In this document: positions 6,489 to 14,087 of the stretch, one piece after another | Position numbering within the stretch: position 1 is the stretch's first letter | Layout of the letters: each line of letters begins with the position of its first letter | Origin: Sphingomonadaceae bacterium | GTDB lineage: Bacteria > Pseudomonadota > Alphaproteobacteria > Sphingomonadales > Sphingomonadaceae | Assembly (NCBI GenBank): GCA_014380205.1 | Contig: JACMKH010000339.1 | Location: 1 to 14,912 of the forward strand | Length of the DNA stretch: 14,912 nt | Reading direction: 5' to 3' | Notes under the pieces: model-generated | Told to the model about the DNA's origin: nothing | Database searches by the model: none | What the model saw: only the letters and a program-made list of their open reading frames with translations | Position numbers and translations under genes: made by a program

Positions 6489-7526
6489 ATGCGGGTCATG
6501 CCCACGCAATACCGCCTCTCGGTGCTCGACCAGTCGCCGATCGTCGAGGGATCGAACGCGGCGGGCGCGATCGCCAACACGATCGAGCTCGCGAGGCTCT
6601 GCGACGATCTCGGCTATGCGCGCTACTGGCTCGCCGAGCATCACGCGAGCCCCGCGCTCGCGGGCGCCGCGCCCGAGGCGCTGATCGGCTCGGTGGCTCA
6701 GGCGACGCGGCGGATTCGCGTCGGTTCGGGCGGGATCATGCTGCCGCATTATTCGCCGTTCAAGGTGGCGGAGACCTTCCATCTGCTCGCGGCGCTCGCG
6801 CCGGGGCGACTCGATCTCGGCATCGGCCGCGCGCCGGGCACCGACGGACGCGCGACGCTCGCGCTCCAGCGCGACCGCTCGCGCAACGCGCGCTTCGACG
6901 ACTTCCCTCCCAACCTCGCCGAGCTGATCGCCTATTGCCGCGACGGCCTGCCCGAGGAACATCCCTTCGCGCCGCTGATCGCGACCTTTCCCGGCGGCGG
7001 CGGATCGCCCGAAATCTGGCTGCTCGGCTCGTCGATGGACAGCGCGGTGTGGGCGGCCGAGGCGGGGCTGCCCTATTGCTTCGCCGATTTCATCAATCCG
7101 GGTGGCGCGGCGATCGCGGCCGAATACCGCCGTCGGTTCAGGCCCTCGATCCTGTTCGCCGAGCCCTATCTCGCGGTGGCGAGCTGGACGGTCGCGGCGG
7201 CAACGCGCGAGGCGGCGGAGCGGCTCGCCAAGCCCGCCGCGATGCTCGGCGCGCTGCTCTTCCAGGGCAAGTTCATCGCGGTGCCCTCGATCGAGACCGC
7301 CGAGGCGTTCCTCGCCGACAACCCCGCCGCGCTGACCACGCGCCGGCGGCGGACGATCGTCGGGACGCCCGTCGAGGTCCGCGCGGGGCTCGACGCGGTC
7401 GCCGGGGAATATGGCGCAGACGAGATGATGCTCGTCAACATCCTCGCAGATCATCAGGCGCGGCTCGAAAGCTACCGGCTTGTCGCCGCCGAATATGGGC
7501 TGGCGGAGCAAGCGGCGGCTGCCTAG
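6489..7526 (+). CDS. LLM class flavin-dependent oxidoreductase (luciferase-like)
   Basis: This encodes 345 residues (342 if the ATG at 6498 is used, which homolog starts of the type M..YRLSVLDQSP favour; neither has a good ribosome site). It belongs to the bacterial-luciferase-like superfamily, TIM-barrel proteins that use reduced FMN or F420. Visible hallmarks are YRLSVLDQSPIVEG at the N-terminus, RYWLAEHHASPALAGAAPE, RIRVGSGGIMLPHYSPFKVAE, and RLDLGIGRAPGTD. This set is typical of the YhbW-like subgroup found in many proteobacteria, whose substrates are unknown. It is cytosolic and complete. The PPIase gene starts 28 bases after its stop with its own ribosome site, so the two may share a transcript. 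No substrate can be proposed from context. Confidence 0.9.
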   Translation: MRVMPTQYRLSVLDQSPIVEGSNAAGAIANTIELARLCDDLGYARYWLAEHHASPALAGAAPEALIGSVAQATRRIRVGSGGIMLPHYSPFKVAETFHLLAALAPGRLDLGIGRAPGTDGRATLALQRDRSRNARFDDFPPNLAELIAYCRDGLPEEHPFAPLIATFPGGGGSPEIWLLGSSMDSAVWAAEAGLPYCFADFINPGGAAIAAEYRRRFRPSILFAEPYLAVASWTVAAATREAAERLAKPAAMLGALLFQGKFIAVPSIETAEAFLADNPAALTTRRRRTIVGTPVEVRAGLDAVAGEYGADEMMLVNILADHQARLESYRLVAAEYGLAEQAAAA

Positions 7527-7554
7527 ACGCGTCCTCCAAACCGAAAGGATTCTA

Positions 7555-8001
7555 ATGCCTGACACGCTCACAATGACGCTCGACAGCGGCGACGTCGTCA
7601 TCCGCCTGCGCCCCGATCTCGCGCCCAACCACGTCGCGCGGATCACCGAGCTCGCTGGCGAGGGCTTCTACGACGGCGTCGTGTTTCACCGCGTCATCCC
7701 CGGCTTCATGGCGCAGGGCGGCGATCCGACGGGCACGGGCACGTCGGGGTCGGACAAGCCTGACCTCAAGCAGGAATTCTCGAAGGAACCGCACGTCCGC
7801 GGCACCTGCTCGATGGCGCGAACCAACAATCCCGACAGCGCCAACAGCCAGTTCTTCATCTGCCTCGACGATGCGAGCTTCCTCGACAAGCAATACACCG
7901 TCTGGGGCGAGGTCACCGAGGGAATGGAGCATATCGACGCGCTGCCCAAGGGCGAGCCGCCCCGCTCCCCCGGCGTGATCCGGTCGATGAAGGCGAGCTG
8001 A
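7555..8001 (+). CDS. cyclophilin-type peptidyl-prolyl cis-trans isomerase
   Basis: This encodes 148 residues, a minimal single-domain cyclophilin. The ATG at 7555 is preceded by AAAGGA five bases upstream; the ORF's upstream in-frame codons belong to the end of the previous gene. Core residues are present: FHRVIPGFMAQGGD at 44-57 (catalytic Arg46), MART at 87-90, NSQFFICL at 97-104, and Trp117 in the TVWGEV strand, the position linked to cyclosporin binding. There is no signal peptide, so it is the cytosolic form (PpiB-like), accelerating Xaa-Pro isomerisation in folding proteins. The SDR gene follows after 8 bases, making these two very probably co-transcribed. Confidence 0.95.
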   Translation: MPDTLTMTLDSGDVVIRLRPDLAPNHVARITELAGEGFYDGVVFHRVIPGFMAQGGDPTGTGTSGSDKPDLKQEFSKEPHVRGTCSMARTNNPDSANSQFFICLDDASFLDKQYTVWGEVTEGMEHIDALPKGEPPRSPGVIRSMKAS

Positions 8002-8009
8002 GCCGCGCG

Positions 8010-8771
8010 ATGGCCAATCCGGTAACGCTCGTCACGGGCGCGTCGAGCGGGCTCGGCGAGCTGTTCGCGCGCGCCTGCGCCAAGCGCGGCGACAGGGTCG
8101 TGCTGGTCGCGCGCCGCAAGAACCGGCTCGACGCGCTCGCGCGCAAGATCGGCGGCGCGGCGATTGTCATCGCCGAGGATCTGAGCGATTACGACGCGCC
8201 CGAGGCGGTGGTCGCGGCGGTCGAGGCCAACGGCTGCTACGTCGCGACCTTGATCAACAACGCGGGCTTCGGCTTTCGCGGGCCCTTCCGCGAGCAGGCG
8301 CCGGGCGATCTCGCCGACATGATCCAGGTCAACACCGCGACGCCGACCGACCTCATCGCGCGCACCGTCCCCGCGATGATCGCGCACGGCGGCGGCGCGA
8401 TCCTCAACGTCGCCTCGACCGCCGCCTTCCAGGCCGGGCCCAACATGGCGGTCTATTATGCGACGAAAGCCTATCTGCTCTCGCTTTCGGAGGCGCTCCA
8501 CGAGGAGCTCGGGCCGCACAATATCAAGGTCACCGCGCTCTGCCCCGGCGCGACGCACACCGAGTTCGCCGAGACCGCGGGGATGAAGGACAGCTATCTG
8601 TTCAAGAATTTCGCGGGAGGCCCCGAGGCGGTGGTCGAGGCGGGGCTGAAGGGGCTCGAGAGGAACAAGGCGATCGTCATCCCCGGCGCGGTCAACAAGA
8701 TGATGGTCCAGTCGGGCCGCTTCGCGCCGCGCTCGGTGATCCGCGAGCTGGTCATGCGGCTTCAGCGATAG
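8010..8771 (+). CDS. short-chain dehydrogenase/reductase (SDR)
   Basis: This encodes 253 residues, the classical SDR length. The Rossmann cofactor motif TGASSGLG is at 9-16, the D at 57 ends the second sensing strand (AEDLSD), NNAG is at 83-86, and the catalytic Ser136, Tyr149 and Lys153 (YYATK) are all in place. Arg residues after the second strand (VLVARRKNRL) favour NADP(H). The proteins closest in pattern are annotated only as SDR family oxidoreductases, so the substrate is unknown. The ribosome site is weak; the start is 8 bases after the cyclophilin stop, suggesting coupling. A palindromic repeat begins 21 bases after the stop and may act as a bidirectional stop signal between this gene and the convergent LysR gene. 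Confidence 0.93.
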   Translation: MANPVTLVTGASSGLGELFARACAKRGDRVVLVARRKNRLDALARKIGGAAIVIAEDLSDYDAPEAVVAAVEANGCYVATLINNAGFGFRGPFREQAPGDLADMIQVNTATPTDLIARTVPAMIAHGGGAILNVASTAAFQAGPNMAVYYATKAYLLSLSEALHEELGPHNIKVTALCPGATHTEFAETAGMKDSYLFKNFAGGPEAVVEAGLKGLERNKAIVIPGAVNKMMVQSGRFAPRSVIRELVMRLQR

Positions 8772-8792
8772 CCGGGAGAATCACACACAAGT

Positions 8793-8872
8793 CCCGCTCA
8801 CCCTGAGCTCGTCGAAGGGTGCTACCCGAACCCTCGCGCCAATCACCCTTCGACAGGCTCAGGGTGCGCGGG
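8793..8872. repeat. palindromic REP-like element, copy 2
   Basis: Two 28-base arms (8793-8820 and 8845-8872) are reverse complements with three mismatches, around a 24-base loop. The shared core is CACCCTGAGC...GTCGAAGGGT. It belongs to the same family as 4490-4552 and is better preserved. It sits between two convergent genes and its right arm overlaps the end of the LysR reading frame. Confidence 0.9.
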
Positions 8873-9766
8873 ATGGGGGCTCTCCTCCACAAGCGTGTCG
8901 AACAGCCAGTCGTGGAACAGCCGAACGGGCTTGCGCCTGAGCGCGCTATGGCGGCACGCGAACCAGTAGCTGTAGGGGCTCGGGGCCGAACGGGCGCCGA
9001 ACAGGCTGACGAGGCGGTCATCACACGCGTCGCGCAAATGGCTCTCGAGCATGAACGCGACGCCGAGCCCTTGCGCCGCGGCGTCGAGCATGAGCTGGCC
9101 CGAATCGAAATGGTCCTCGGCGGCGGGATCGAGATCGGGCTGGCCGATCGCGTCGCGCCAGATCGCGAAATTCTCGGGCATGTCGCGGTGGAGGAAGATC
9201 GTCATCGCGGCTAGCCCGCCGGGATCGATGAGCGGATGCTCGCCTTCAAGCAGAGCCCGCGCGCCGATCGCGACAATGCGATCGCGCTCCATGCGTCGCG
9301 CGTAAAGGCTCGGATCGACCGCGCGCGCGAGCGTGATCGCCGCGTCGAGCCCGTCGCCGAGCCGCGCGGTCCCGTGGGCCGCGGTGTCGATGTCGATATG
9401 GAGGTCGGCGTGCGCGGCGCGCAGCTCGGGGAGCCGCCTCATCAGCCGCTGCGCGGCGAACAGGGGGAGCACGCCGAGCCTCAGCCGCATCAGCTCGCCC
9501 GCGCCCGTCGCCGATTCGATCGCGTCGGCAAGCTGATCAAGCGGGTCCGCGATCCGCGCGAGCAGCGCTTCGCCTTCGGCGTTGAGCGCCATCGCGTGGC
9601 GGCGGCGCTCGAACAGCGGCCGGCCGAGGAAATTCTCGAGCGCCTGGACGCGGCGGCTGAGCGCGGGCGAGGAAAGCGACAGCTCCTCGGCGGCCGCGCG
9701 GACCGAGCCCAGCCGCGCGACCAGGACGAACGCCTCGATCGCGGTAAGCGGCGGCAATCTGCGCAT
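8843..9766 (-). CDS. LysR family transcriptional regulator
   Basis: This encodes 307 residues. The ATG at 9766 has AAGGAG seven bases upstream. Residues 1-60 hold the LysR winged helix-turn-helix (LPPLTAIEAFVLVARLGSVR, then SSPALSRRVQALENFLGRPL), of the GcvA-like type. The rest is a periplasmic-binding-protein-like effector domain (about 90-290). The target and effector are unknown; LysR proteins commonly control a divergent neighbour and themselves, which here means the 9767-10091 region, including the possible small RNA and the CDC48 gene. The last ten or so residues (HPAHPEPVEG) and the TGA are encoded by the right arm of the palindromic repeat, so the native C-terminus was probably replaced or extended by insertion of that element. 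Confidence 0.93.
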   Translation of the reverse strand: MRRLPPLTAIEAFVLVARLGSVRAAAEELSLSSPALSRRVQALENFLGRPLFERRRHAMALNAEGEALLARIADPLDQLADAIESATGAGELMRLRLGVLPLFAAQRLMRRLPELRAAHADLHIDIDTAAHGTARLGDGLDAAITLARAVDPSLYARRMERDRIVAIGARALLEGEHPLIDPGGLAAMTIFLHRDMPENFAIWRDAIGQPDLDPAAEDHFDSGQLMLDAAAQGLGVAFMLESHLRDACDDRLVSLFGARSAPSPYSYWFACRHSALRRKPVRLFHDWLFDTLVEESPHPAHPEPVEG

Positions 9767-9787
9767 CGGCTCACTCCTTGCACCCCG

Positions 9788-9815
9788 ATTTTGTGCGTCG
9801 CGGCGTGAATTACAA
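9788..9815 (-). promoter_or_regulatory. candidate promoter of the LysR gene
   Basis: Read on the minus strand: TTGTAA (9815-9810) as -35, a 16-base spacer, then CAAAAT (9793-9788) as -10; each matches four of six consensus bases. The predicted start is about 15 bases before the ATG's ribosome site. The -35 lies inside an inverted repeat, which fits autoregulation. Confidence 0.45.
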
Positions 9816-9857
9816 GCTAGCGCGCCCCATCGGATTGGCCAAACGCTCTAGTTGTAA
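9810..9857. promoter_or_regulatory. inverted repeat, candidate LysR operator
   Basis: TTACAAGCTAG (9810-9820) faces CTAGTTGTAA (9848-9857); the arms are reverse complements except for one extra base. The left arm overlaps the LysR gene's likely -35. Widely spaced AT-rich arms in front of a LysR gene suggest an autoregulatory site, but the classic T-N11-A core is not evident. Confidence 0.35.
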
Positions 9858-9862
9858 GATGC

Positions 9863-9883
9863 AATTCCTGCAATCGAGGAATT
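9863..9883. repeat. short perfect inverted repeat AATTCCT-N7-AGGAATT
   Basis: Seven-base perfect arms (9863-9869 and 9877-9883) with a seven-base spacer, in a relatively AT-rich part of the LysR/CDC48 intergenic region. It could be a dimeric regulator site. It is not followed by a T-run, so it is not a terminator. Confidence 0.4.
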
Positions 9884-9893
9884 ATCCTTCGCA

Positions 9894-9994
9894 CTTGCGA
9901 GATCACATATTGCGGCGCACATAGGGCGGGCCTTTCAGGCATCCTCTCCTAAGAAAACTTCGGGTCGGTCCTTCGGGACCGGCCCGTTTTTTTT
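9894..9994 (+). ncRNA. candidate small RNA ending at an orphan terminator
   Basis: A very strong Rho-independent terminator (9961-9994) reads on the plus strand, yet the only gene to its left (LysR) runs the other way, so some other plus-strand transcript should end here. The 65-100 bases before it contain no supportable ORF. They hold a short hairpin (GCCT-TTC-AGGC, near 9930-9940) and then a pyrimidine-rich, probably unpaired stretch ATCCTCTCCTAAG (9941-9953) whose CTCCT could pair with Shine-Dalgarno sequences. A weak promoter candidate is TTGCGA (9895-9900) with CACATA 17 bases later (9918-9923). I cannot match it to a named RNA family. The 5' end is uncertain; a start near 9930 would give about 65 nucleotides. 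Confidence 0.4.
9961..9994 (+). terminator. strong Rho-independent terminator without an upstream gene
   Basis: Stem CGGGTCGGTCC (9961-9971) with GGACCGGCCCG (9976-9986): eleven pairs, one of them G:U, closed by a TTCG tetraloop, then eight T (9987-9994). This is the clearest terminator in the window. Its orientation is plus. Confidence 0.93.
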
Positions 9995-10033
9995 GCTTGC
10001 ACGCCAGCTTAGCCGCGGAAAAAGCGCGGCGGG

Positions 10034-10062
10034 TTCGCAACCGGCGCGCGGGCTCCTATGTT
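10034..10062 (+). promoter_or_regulatory. candidate promoter of the CDC48-like gene
   Basis: TTCGCA (10034-10039), a 17-base spacer, TATGTT (10057-10062); each box matches four of six sigma-70 consensus bases. It would start transcription near 10069, just before AAGGAG (10075-10080), leaving a very short leader. It lies downstream of the strong terminator, so the ATPase gene needs its own promoter here. Confidence 0.45.
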
Positions 10063-10091
10063 CGCTTCCGAAACAAGGAGCAGCGCGCGGC

Positions 10092-12407
10092 ATGGCCGAT
10101 TCCGAGAAGAATGCAGAGCAGGAGGGGCAGAAGCTCCAGGTCGCCAACGCGCGGCCCGAGGATTCGGGGCGCGGCCTCGCGCGCATGTCGCGCGAGACGA
10201 TGAACGCGCTCGGGGTCGCCGAGGGCGACGTCATCGAGATTCGCGGCAAGCGCCCGACGCCCGCGCGCGCGGTGCTGCCCTATCCCGAGGACGAAGGGCT
10301 CGCGATCCTCAGGATCGACGGGCTACAGCGCGCGAACGCGGCGATCGGGGCGGGCGAGGTGGTGAGCGTTGTCAAGGCCGAATCGCGGCCCGCGAAGCGC
10401 GTCGTCTTCGCGCCCGCGCAGCCCAACCTCCGTCTCCAGGGCAGCGCGCAGGCGCTCAAGCGCAGCTTCGGCATGCGGCCCCTGACGCAGGGCGACGTCG
10501 TCGCCACCGCGGGCCAGCGCCCGATCGACCGCAAGAACATTCCACCCCAGCTCCAGCAGATGCTCAACGCGCCCGCCTTCGCGCTCCAAGAGATCAGGCT
10601 CAACGTCGTCGCGACGACGCCGAGCGGAATCGTTCACATCGACGCGGGCACCGAGGTCGAACTCAAGTCGGAGTTCACCCAGCCGACCGCCGAGCGCCGC
10701 GCCGACGTCACCTATGACGATCTTGGCGGGATGGGCGCGACGATCGACCAGATCCGCGAGATGGTCGAATTGCCGCTGCGCTATCCCGAGCTCTTCCAGC
10801 GGCTCGGCGTCGATCCGCCGCGCGGGGTGCTGCTCCACGGCCCCCCCGGCACCGGCAAGACGCTGCTCGCGCGCGCGGTCGCCAACGAGAGCGACGCGCA
10901 GTTCTTCCTGATCAACGGCCCCGAGATCATGGGATCGGCCTATGGCGAGAGCGAGAAGAAGCTGCGCCAGGTGTTCGAGGCGGCTGCCGCCGCGCAGCCC
11001 TCGATCCTGTTCATCGACGAGATCGATTCGATCGCGCCCAAGCGCGACCGCGTCACCGGCGAGACCGAGAAGCGGCTCGTCGCGCAGCTCTTGACCTTGA
11101 TGGACGGCATCCAGGCGCGCGCCAACCTTGTCGTGATCGCCGCGACCAACCGCCCCGAAGCGATCGACGAGGCCTTGCGCCGCCCCGGCCGCTTCGACCG
11201 CGAGATCATCATCGGCGTCCCCGACGAGCGCGGGCGGCGCGAGGTGCTCGGCATCCACGCGCGCGGCATGCCGCTCGCCGAGGGCGTCGACCTCGATGAG
11301 CTCGCGCGCCAGACCTACGGGTTCGTCGGCGCCGATCTCGCCGCGCTGACCCGCGAGGCGGCGATCGAGGCGGTGCGCCGCATGCTGCCGATGATCGACC
11401 TCGAGGAGCGCACCATCCCCGCCGAGGTGCTCGACAATCTCTCGGTGACGCGCAACGACTTTCTCGAGGCGCTCAAGCGCGTCCAACCCTCGGCGATGCG
11501 CGAGGTGATGGTCCAGGCGCCCAATGTCGGTTGGGACGACATCGGTGGGCTCGACGACGCGCAGGAGCGCTTGAAGGAGGGCGTCGAACTGCCGCTCAAG
11601 GACCCCGACGCGTTCCGCCGGATGGGCATTCGCCCGGCGAAAGGCTTCCTGCTCTATGGGCCGCCCGGGACGGGCAAGACCTTGCTGGCGAAAGCGGTCG
11701 CGCGCGAGGCCGAGGCCAATTTCATCGCGACCAAATCATCGGACCTGCTCTCCAAATGGTATGGCGAGAGCGAGCAGCAGATCGCGCGGCTGTTCGCGCG
11801 CGCGCGCCAGGTCGCGCCAACCGTGATCTTCATCGACGAGCTCGACAGCCTCGTTCCCGCGCGCGGCGGCGGGCTCGGCGAGCCGCAGGTCACCGAGCGC
11901 GTGGTCAACACGATCCTCGCCGAGATGGACGGGCTCGAGGAGATGCAGTCGATCGTCGTGATCGGCGCGACCAACCGGCCCAATCTGATCGACCCCGCGC
12001 TGCTGAGGCCGGGACGTTTCGACGAGCTGATCTATGTCCCCGTTCCCGACGAGGGCGGGCGGCGGCGCATTCTCGCGATCCACACCGAGGCGATGCCGCT
12101 CGCGAGCGACGTCGACCTCGATTCGCTCGCGGCGCGCACCGAGCGCTTCACCGGCGCGGACCTCGAGGATCTGACGCGGCGCGCGGGGCTGTTCGCGCTG
12201 AGGAAATCGCTCAAGGCCGAAGAGGTAACGATGGCCAATTTCGAGGCCGCGCTCGAAGAGACGCGCGCGAGCGTGACCCCCGAGATGGAGAAGGAGTACG
12301 AGGAGATGTCGGCCAAGCTCAAGCAGGACTCGCTCGCGCTGGGCTCGATCGGCTTCATCGGACCGGGGATGCTGCGGCCGAGGAACGCGGTGAAGGGGGG
12401 AAGCTAG
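10092..12407 (+). CDS. CDC48/p97/VAT-type double AAA+ ATPase
   Basis: This encodes 771 residues. The ATG at 10092 follows AAGGAG by eleven bases; the ORF's extra N-terminal codons run through the promoter and terminator and are rejected. Layout: N domain of the VAT/CDC48 double-psi-barrel type (about 14-195), D1 with Walker A GPPGTGKT (250-257), Walker B ILFIDEID (305-312) and RRPGRFD (363-369), then D2 with Walker A at 523-530, Walker B VIFIDELD (578-585) and RPGRFD (639-644). D2 has the aromatic pore loop KWYGESE (555-561) like p97. Such hexamers thread and unfold proteins. Both sites look intact, so both rings should hydrolyse ATP. The end (GPGMLRPRNAVKGGS) lacks the HbYX proteasome-docking tail of some archaeal homologs. 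This family is typical of archaea and eukaryotes but is found in some bacteria, including sphingomonads. The bacterial substrate is unknown and the neighbours give no adaptor. Confidence 0.95.
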   Translation: MADSEKNAEQEGQKLQVANARPEDSGRGLARMSRETMNALGVAEGDVIEIRGKRPTPARAVLPYPEDEGLAILRIDGLQRANAAIGAGEVVSVVKAESRPAKRVVFAPAQPNLRLQGSAQALKRSFGMRPLTQGDVVATAGQRPIDRKNIPPQLQQMLNAPAFALQEIRLNVVATTPSGIVHIDAGTEVELKSEFTQPTAERRADVTYDDLGGMGATIDQIREMVELPLRYPELFQRLGVDPPRGVLLHGPPGTGKTLLARAVANESDAQFFLINGPEIMGSAYGESEKKLRQVFEAAAAAQPSILFIDEIDSIAPKRDRVTGETEKRLVAQLLTLMDGIQARANLVVIAATNRPEAIDEALRRPGRFDREIIIGVPDERGRREVLGIHARGMPLAEGVDLDELARQTYGFVGADLAALTREAAIEAVRRMLPMIDLEERTIPAEVLDNLSVTRNDFLEALKRVQPSAMREVMVQAPNVGWDDIGGLDDAQERLKEGVELPLKDPDAFRRMGIRPAKGFLLYGPPGTGKTLLAKAVAREAEANFIATKSSDLLSKWYGESEQQIARLFARARQVAPTVIFIDELDSLVPARGGGLGEPQVTERVVNTILAEMDGLEEMQSIVVIGATNRPNLIDPALLRPGRFDELIYVPVPDEGGRRRILAIHTEAMPLASDVDLDSLAARTERFTGADLEDLTRRAGLFALRKSLKAEEVTMANFEAALEETRASVTPEMEKEYEEMSAKLKQDSLALGSIGFIGPGMLRPRNAVKGGS

Positions 12408-12437
12408 AGCCCGCTCCGGTCTCGCGCGCGGCGCGCG

Positions 12438-13604
12438 TCAATCGCCGTCGATGCCGAAGTTGAGCCGGCGCGAGATGTTGTAGTCGAGCACCGAGATGAG
12501 CAGATAGCTCAGCCGCCCCTTGATCCGCGTCCAGAGCGTCTGGCTCGCGGCATATTCCTCGGGCGTGATTTCGTCCGAATCGGCCGCCTCGCCGTCGACA
12601 TAGCGACGCATCGCGGCGGCGAAACCCGCGTCGCGCACGCGGATCATCAGCTCGAGGTTGAGATAAAGGCTGCGCGTGTCGAAATTGGCCGAGCCGAGAT
12701 AGACCGTGTCGTCGACGACATAGAGCTTGGTGTGGAGCATCATCGGCTGATATTCGTAGATGCGCACGCCCGGCAGCAGATATTGGTAGCGGTTGCGCGC
12801 GGCGGCGATGGTCGCGTTGTTGTCCGAGCGCGAGGCGGTGATCACGCGCGCGCTTCCGCGCTCGGCGACGCCGCGAAGCAGCCGCAGGAACGCCCAGTAG
12901 GGCGCGAAATAGGCCGCGACGATGTCGGCGCGGCTCGCGCGCGCGAGCGCGAGACGCAGGCTGTTCGCCCAGGGACTGAGGTCGTTGGTCGGGCCGCCGA
13001 GCAGCCAGCGCACGTCGCCGTCCTGCTCGGTGAAGCGGTAGAGGAAGCGCCGCACTTCCTTGACCTTCGATCGCTTGCGCTGGGCCCATTCGGCGAGTGC
13101 GTCGAAATAGGCGGCGAGGCGCGTCGCCGCCGGCCCCTCGAGCGCGAGCCCGAGGTCGCGCCAGCCCTTCGGGTCGCCGCGCTCGGCGAAATAACAGTCC
13201 TCGATGTTGAAGCCGCCGACGATCGCGCGCTTCTCGTCGGCGATGACCAGCTTCTGGTGATTGCGAAGCAGATAGCGCCGCCCGCGCGTCGGCTCGTAGC
13301 GGCAGAAATAGGCGTCCGAGCCATCGAGCGGCGCGAAGAATTCGTCGGGCGTGTCCTTGCTGCCGAAGCCGTCTACGAGCAGCGACACCGCGACGCCGCG
13401 GCGGTGCGCGGCGAGCAGCGCATCGCGCACGCGCCGCCCGCTGGCATCGTCGATGAAGATGTAGAAGAGCAGGCGGACGCTGGCTTTCGCCTCGCCGATC
13501 ATGCGGACCACCGCGTCGAGCCGCGCGGGGCCCACGGGGAGCAAGACGAAGCTGTGCCCCGCGACGTCGGGGAGCGCGTGCGAGGGCGCCTCCTGATCGG
13601 CCAT
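12438..13604 (-). CDS. phospholipase D / cardiolipin synthase-like protein
   Basis: This encodes 388 residues from the ATG at 13604; ATG 13634 or TTG 13640 would add 10-12 unconserved residues, and none has a good ribosome site. Two HKD motifs form the PLD active site: HQKLVIAD (H116, K118, D123), followed by GGFNIED, and HTKLYVVD (H291, K293, D298), followed by [10 protein letters not shown]. This architecture fits the phosphatidylserine/phosphatidylglycerophosphate/cardiolipin synthase group, which transfers phosphatidyl groups between lipids. There is no N-terminal membrane hairpin as in ClsA, so it is closer in layout to ClsB-like enzymes; it could instead be a hydrolase. The stop is 30 bases from the convergent CDC48-like gene, and it is divergent from rpoZ. 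Confidence 0.9.
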   Translation of the reverse strand: MADQEAPSHALPDVAGHSFVLLPVGPARLDAVVRMIGEAKASVRLLFYIFIDDASGRRVRDALLAAHRRGVAVSLLVDGFGSKDTPDEFFAPLDGSDAYFCRYEPTRGRRYLLRNHQKLVIADEKRAIVGGFNIEDCYFAERGDPKGWRDLGLALEGPAATRLAAYFDALAEWAQRKRSKVKEVRRFLYRFTEQDGDVRWLLGGPTNDLSPWANSLRLALARASRADIVAAYFAPYWAFLRLLRGVAERGSARVITASRSDNNATIAAARNRYQYLLPGVRIYEYQPMMLHTKLYVVDDTVYLGSANFDTRSLYLNLELMIRVRDAGFAAAMRRYVDGEAADSDEITPEEYAASQTLWTRIKGRLSYLLISVLDYNISRRLNFGIDGD

Positions 13605-13652
13605 ATCCGCGCTTGTCGGACAAAGCCGGTGCATCCGCAAGCCACGGAATCA

Positions 13653-13681
13653 TTGACTCTCGCGGCCTCCGCGCCTATCTG
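13653..13681 (+). promoter_or_regulatory. candidate sigma-70 promoter of rpoZ
   Basis: TTGACT (13653-13658, five of six bases), a 17-base spacer, TATCTG (13676-13681, strong first three bases). It predicts a start near 13688 and a leader of about 37 bases carrying AAGGAAG before the rpoZ ATG. Confidence 0.6.
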
Positions 13682-13724
13682 CGCGCCTCCCCGGCCATCG
13701 CCGATTTTGCAAGGAAGCCGCAGC

Positions 13725-14066
13725 ATGGCGCGCGTCACCGTCGAGGATTGCGTCGACAAGATCCCCAACCGTTTCGATCTCGTGCTGCTCGCCTCGCAGC
13801 GCGCGCGCCAGATTTCGGGCGGCGGCGAGCTCACCATCGACCGCGACCGCGACAAGAACCCGGTCGTCGCGCTGCGCGAGATCGCTGAGGAGACCGTCAA
13901 GCCGACGCATCTCGAGGAGGCGCTGATCTCGGGGCTCCAGCGCGTCCAGATCGACGACGAGGAGGCACCCGATGCGCTTGGGTCGCTCGCGCAGAGCGCC
14001 GAGGCGCTCCGCCTCACCGCCGCCGCCCCGCCGCGCAACACCAACATGGGCGGCGACTACGAATAG
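13725..14066 (+). CDS. rpoZ: RNA polymerase omega subunit
   Basis: This encodes 113 residues. The ATG at 13725 has AAGGAAG (13711-13717) seven bases upstream. The conserved omega core is clear: [34 protein letters not shown], and [15 protein letters not shown] (residues 44-58). Omega wraps the beta-prime C-terminal tail, helps assemble RNA polymerase, and forms part of the ppGpp site known in Escherichia coli. The C-terminal half (about 70-113) is an acidic then Ala/Pro-rich tail of the kind seen in alphaproteobacteria. In many genomes a spoT/relA gene follows, but here a dispersed repeat and a frameshifted gene on the other strand do, so rpoZ is probably monocistronic. Confidence 0.96.
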   Translation: MARVTVEDCVDKIPNRFDLVLLASQRARQISGGGELTIDRDRDKNPVVALREIAEETVKPTHLEEALISGLQRVQIDDEEAPDALGSLAQSAEALRLTAAAPPRNTNMGGDYE

Positions 14067-14087
14067 GGGCGGGCGGCCGGCCTAATC

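Noticed and set aside
6444..7646. 400-codon minus-strand frame opposite the luciferase-like gene
   Set aside because: The plus strand holds a well-conserved LLM enzyme over the same span; the minus-strand translation has no recognisable motif.
8752..9024. 90-codon minus-strand frame across the second palindrome
   Set aside because: It is another repeat-derived reading (TLSLSKG, LRRAQGERD) overlapping the true LysR frame.
10323..11486. 387-codon minus-strand frame opposite the CDC48-like gene
   Set aside because: It mirrors conserved AAA+ codons on the other strand and has no ribosome site or domain of its own.
12732..14066. 444-codon plus-strand frame ending in rpoZ
   Set aside because: The rpoZ part starts at the ATG 13725 with its own ribosome site and promoter; the upstream part is antisense to the HKD-containing phospholipase D gene.
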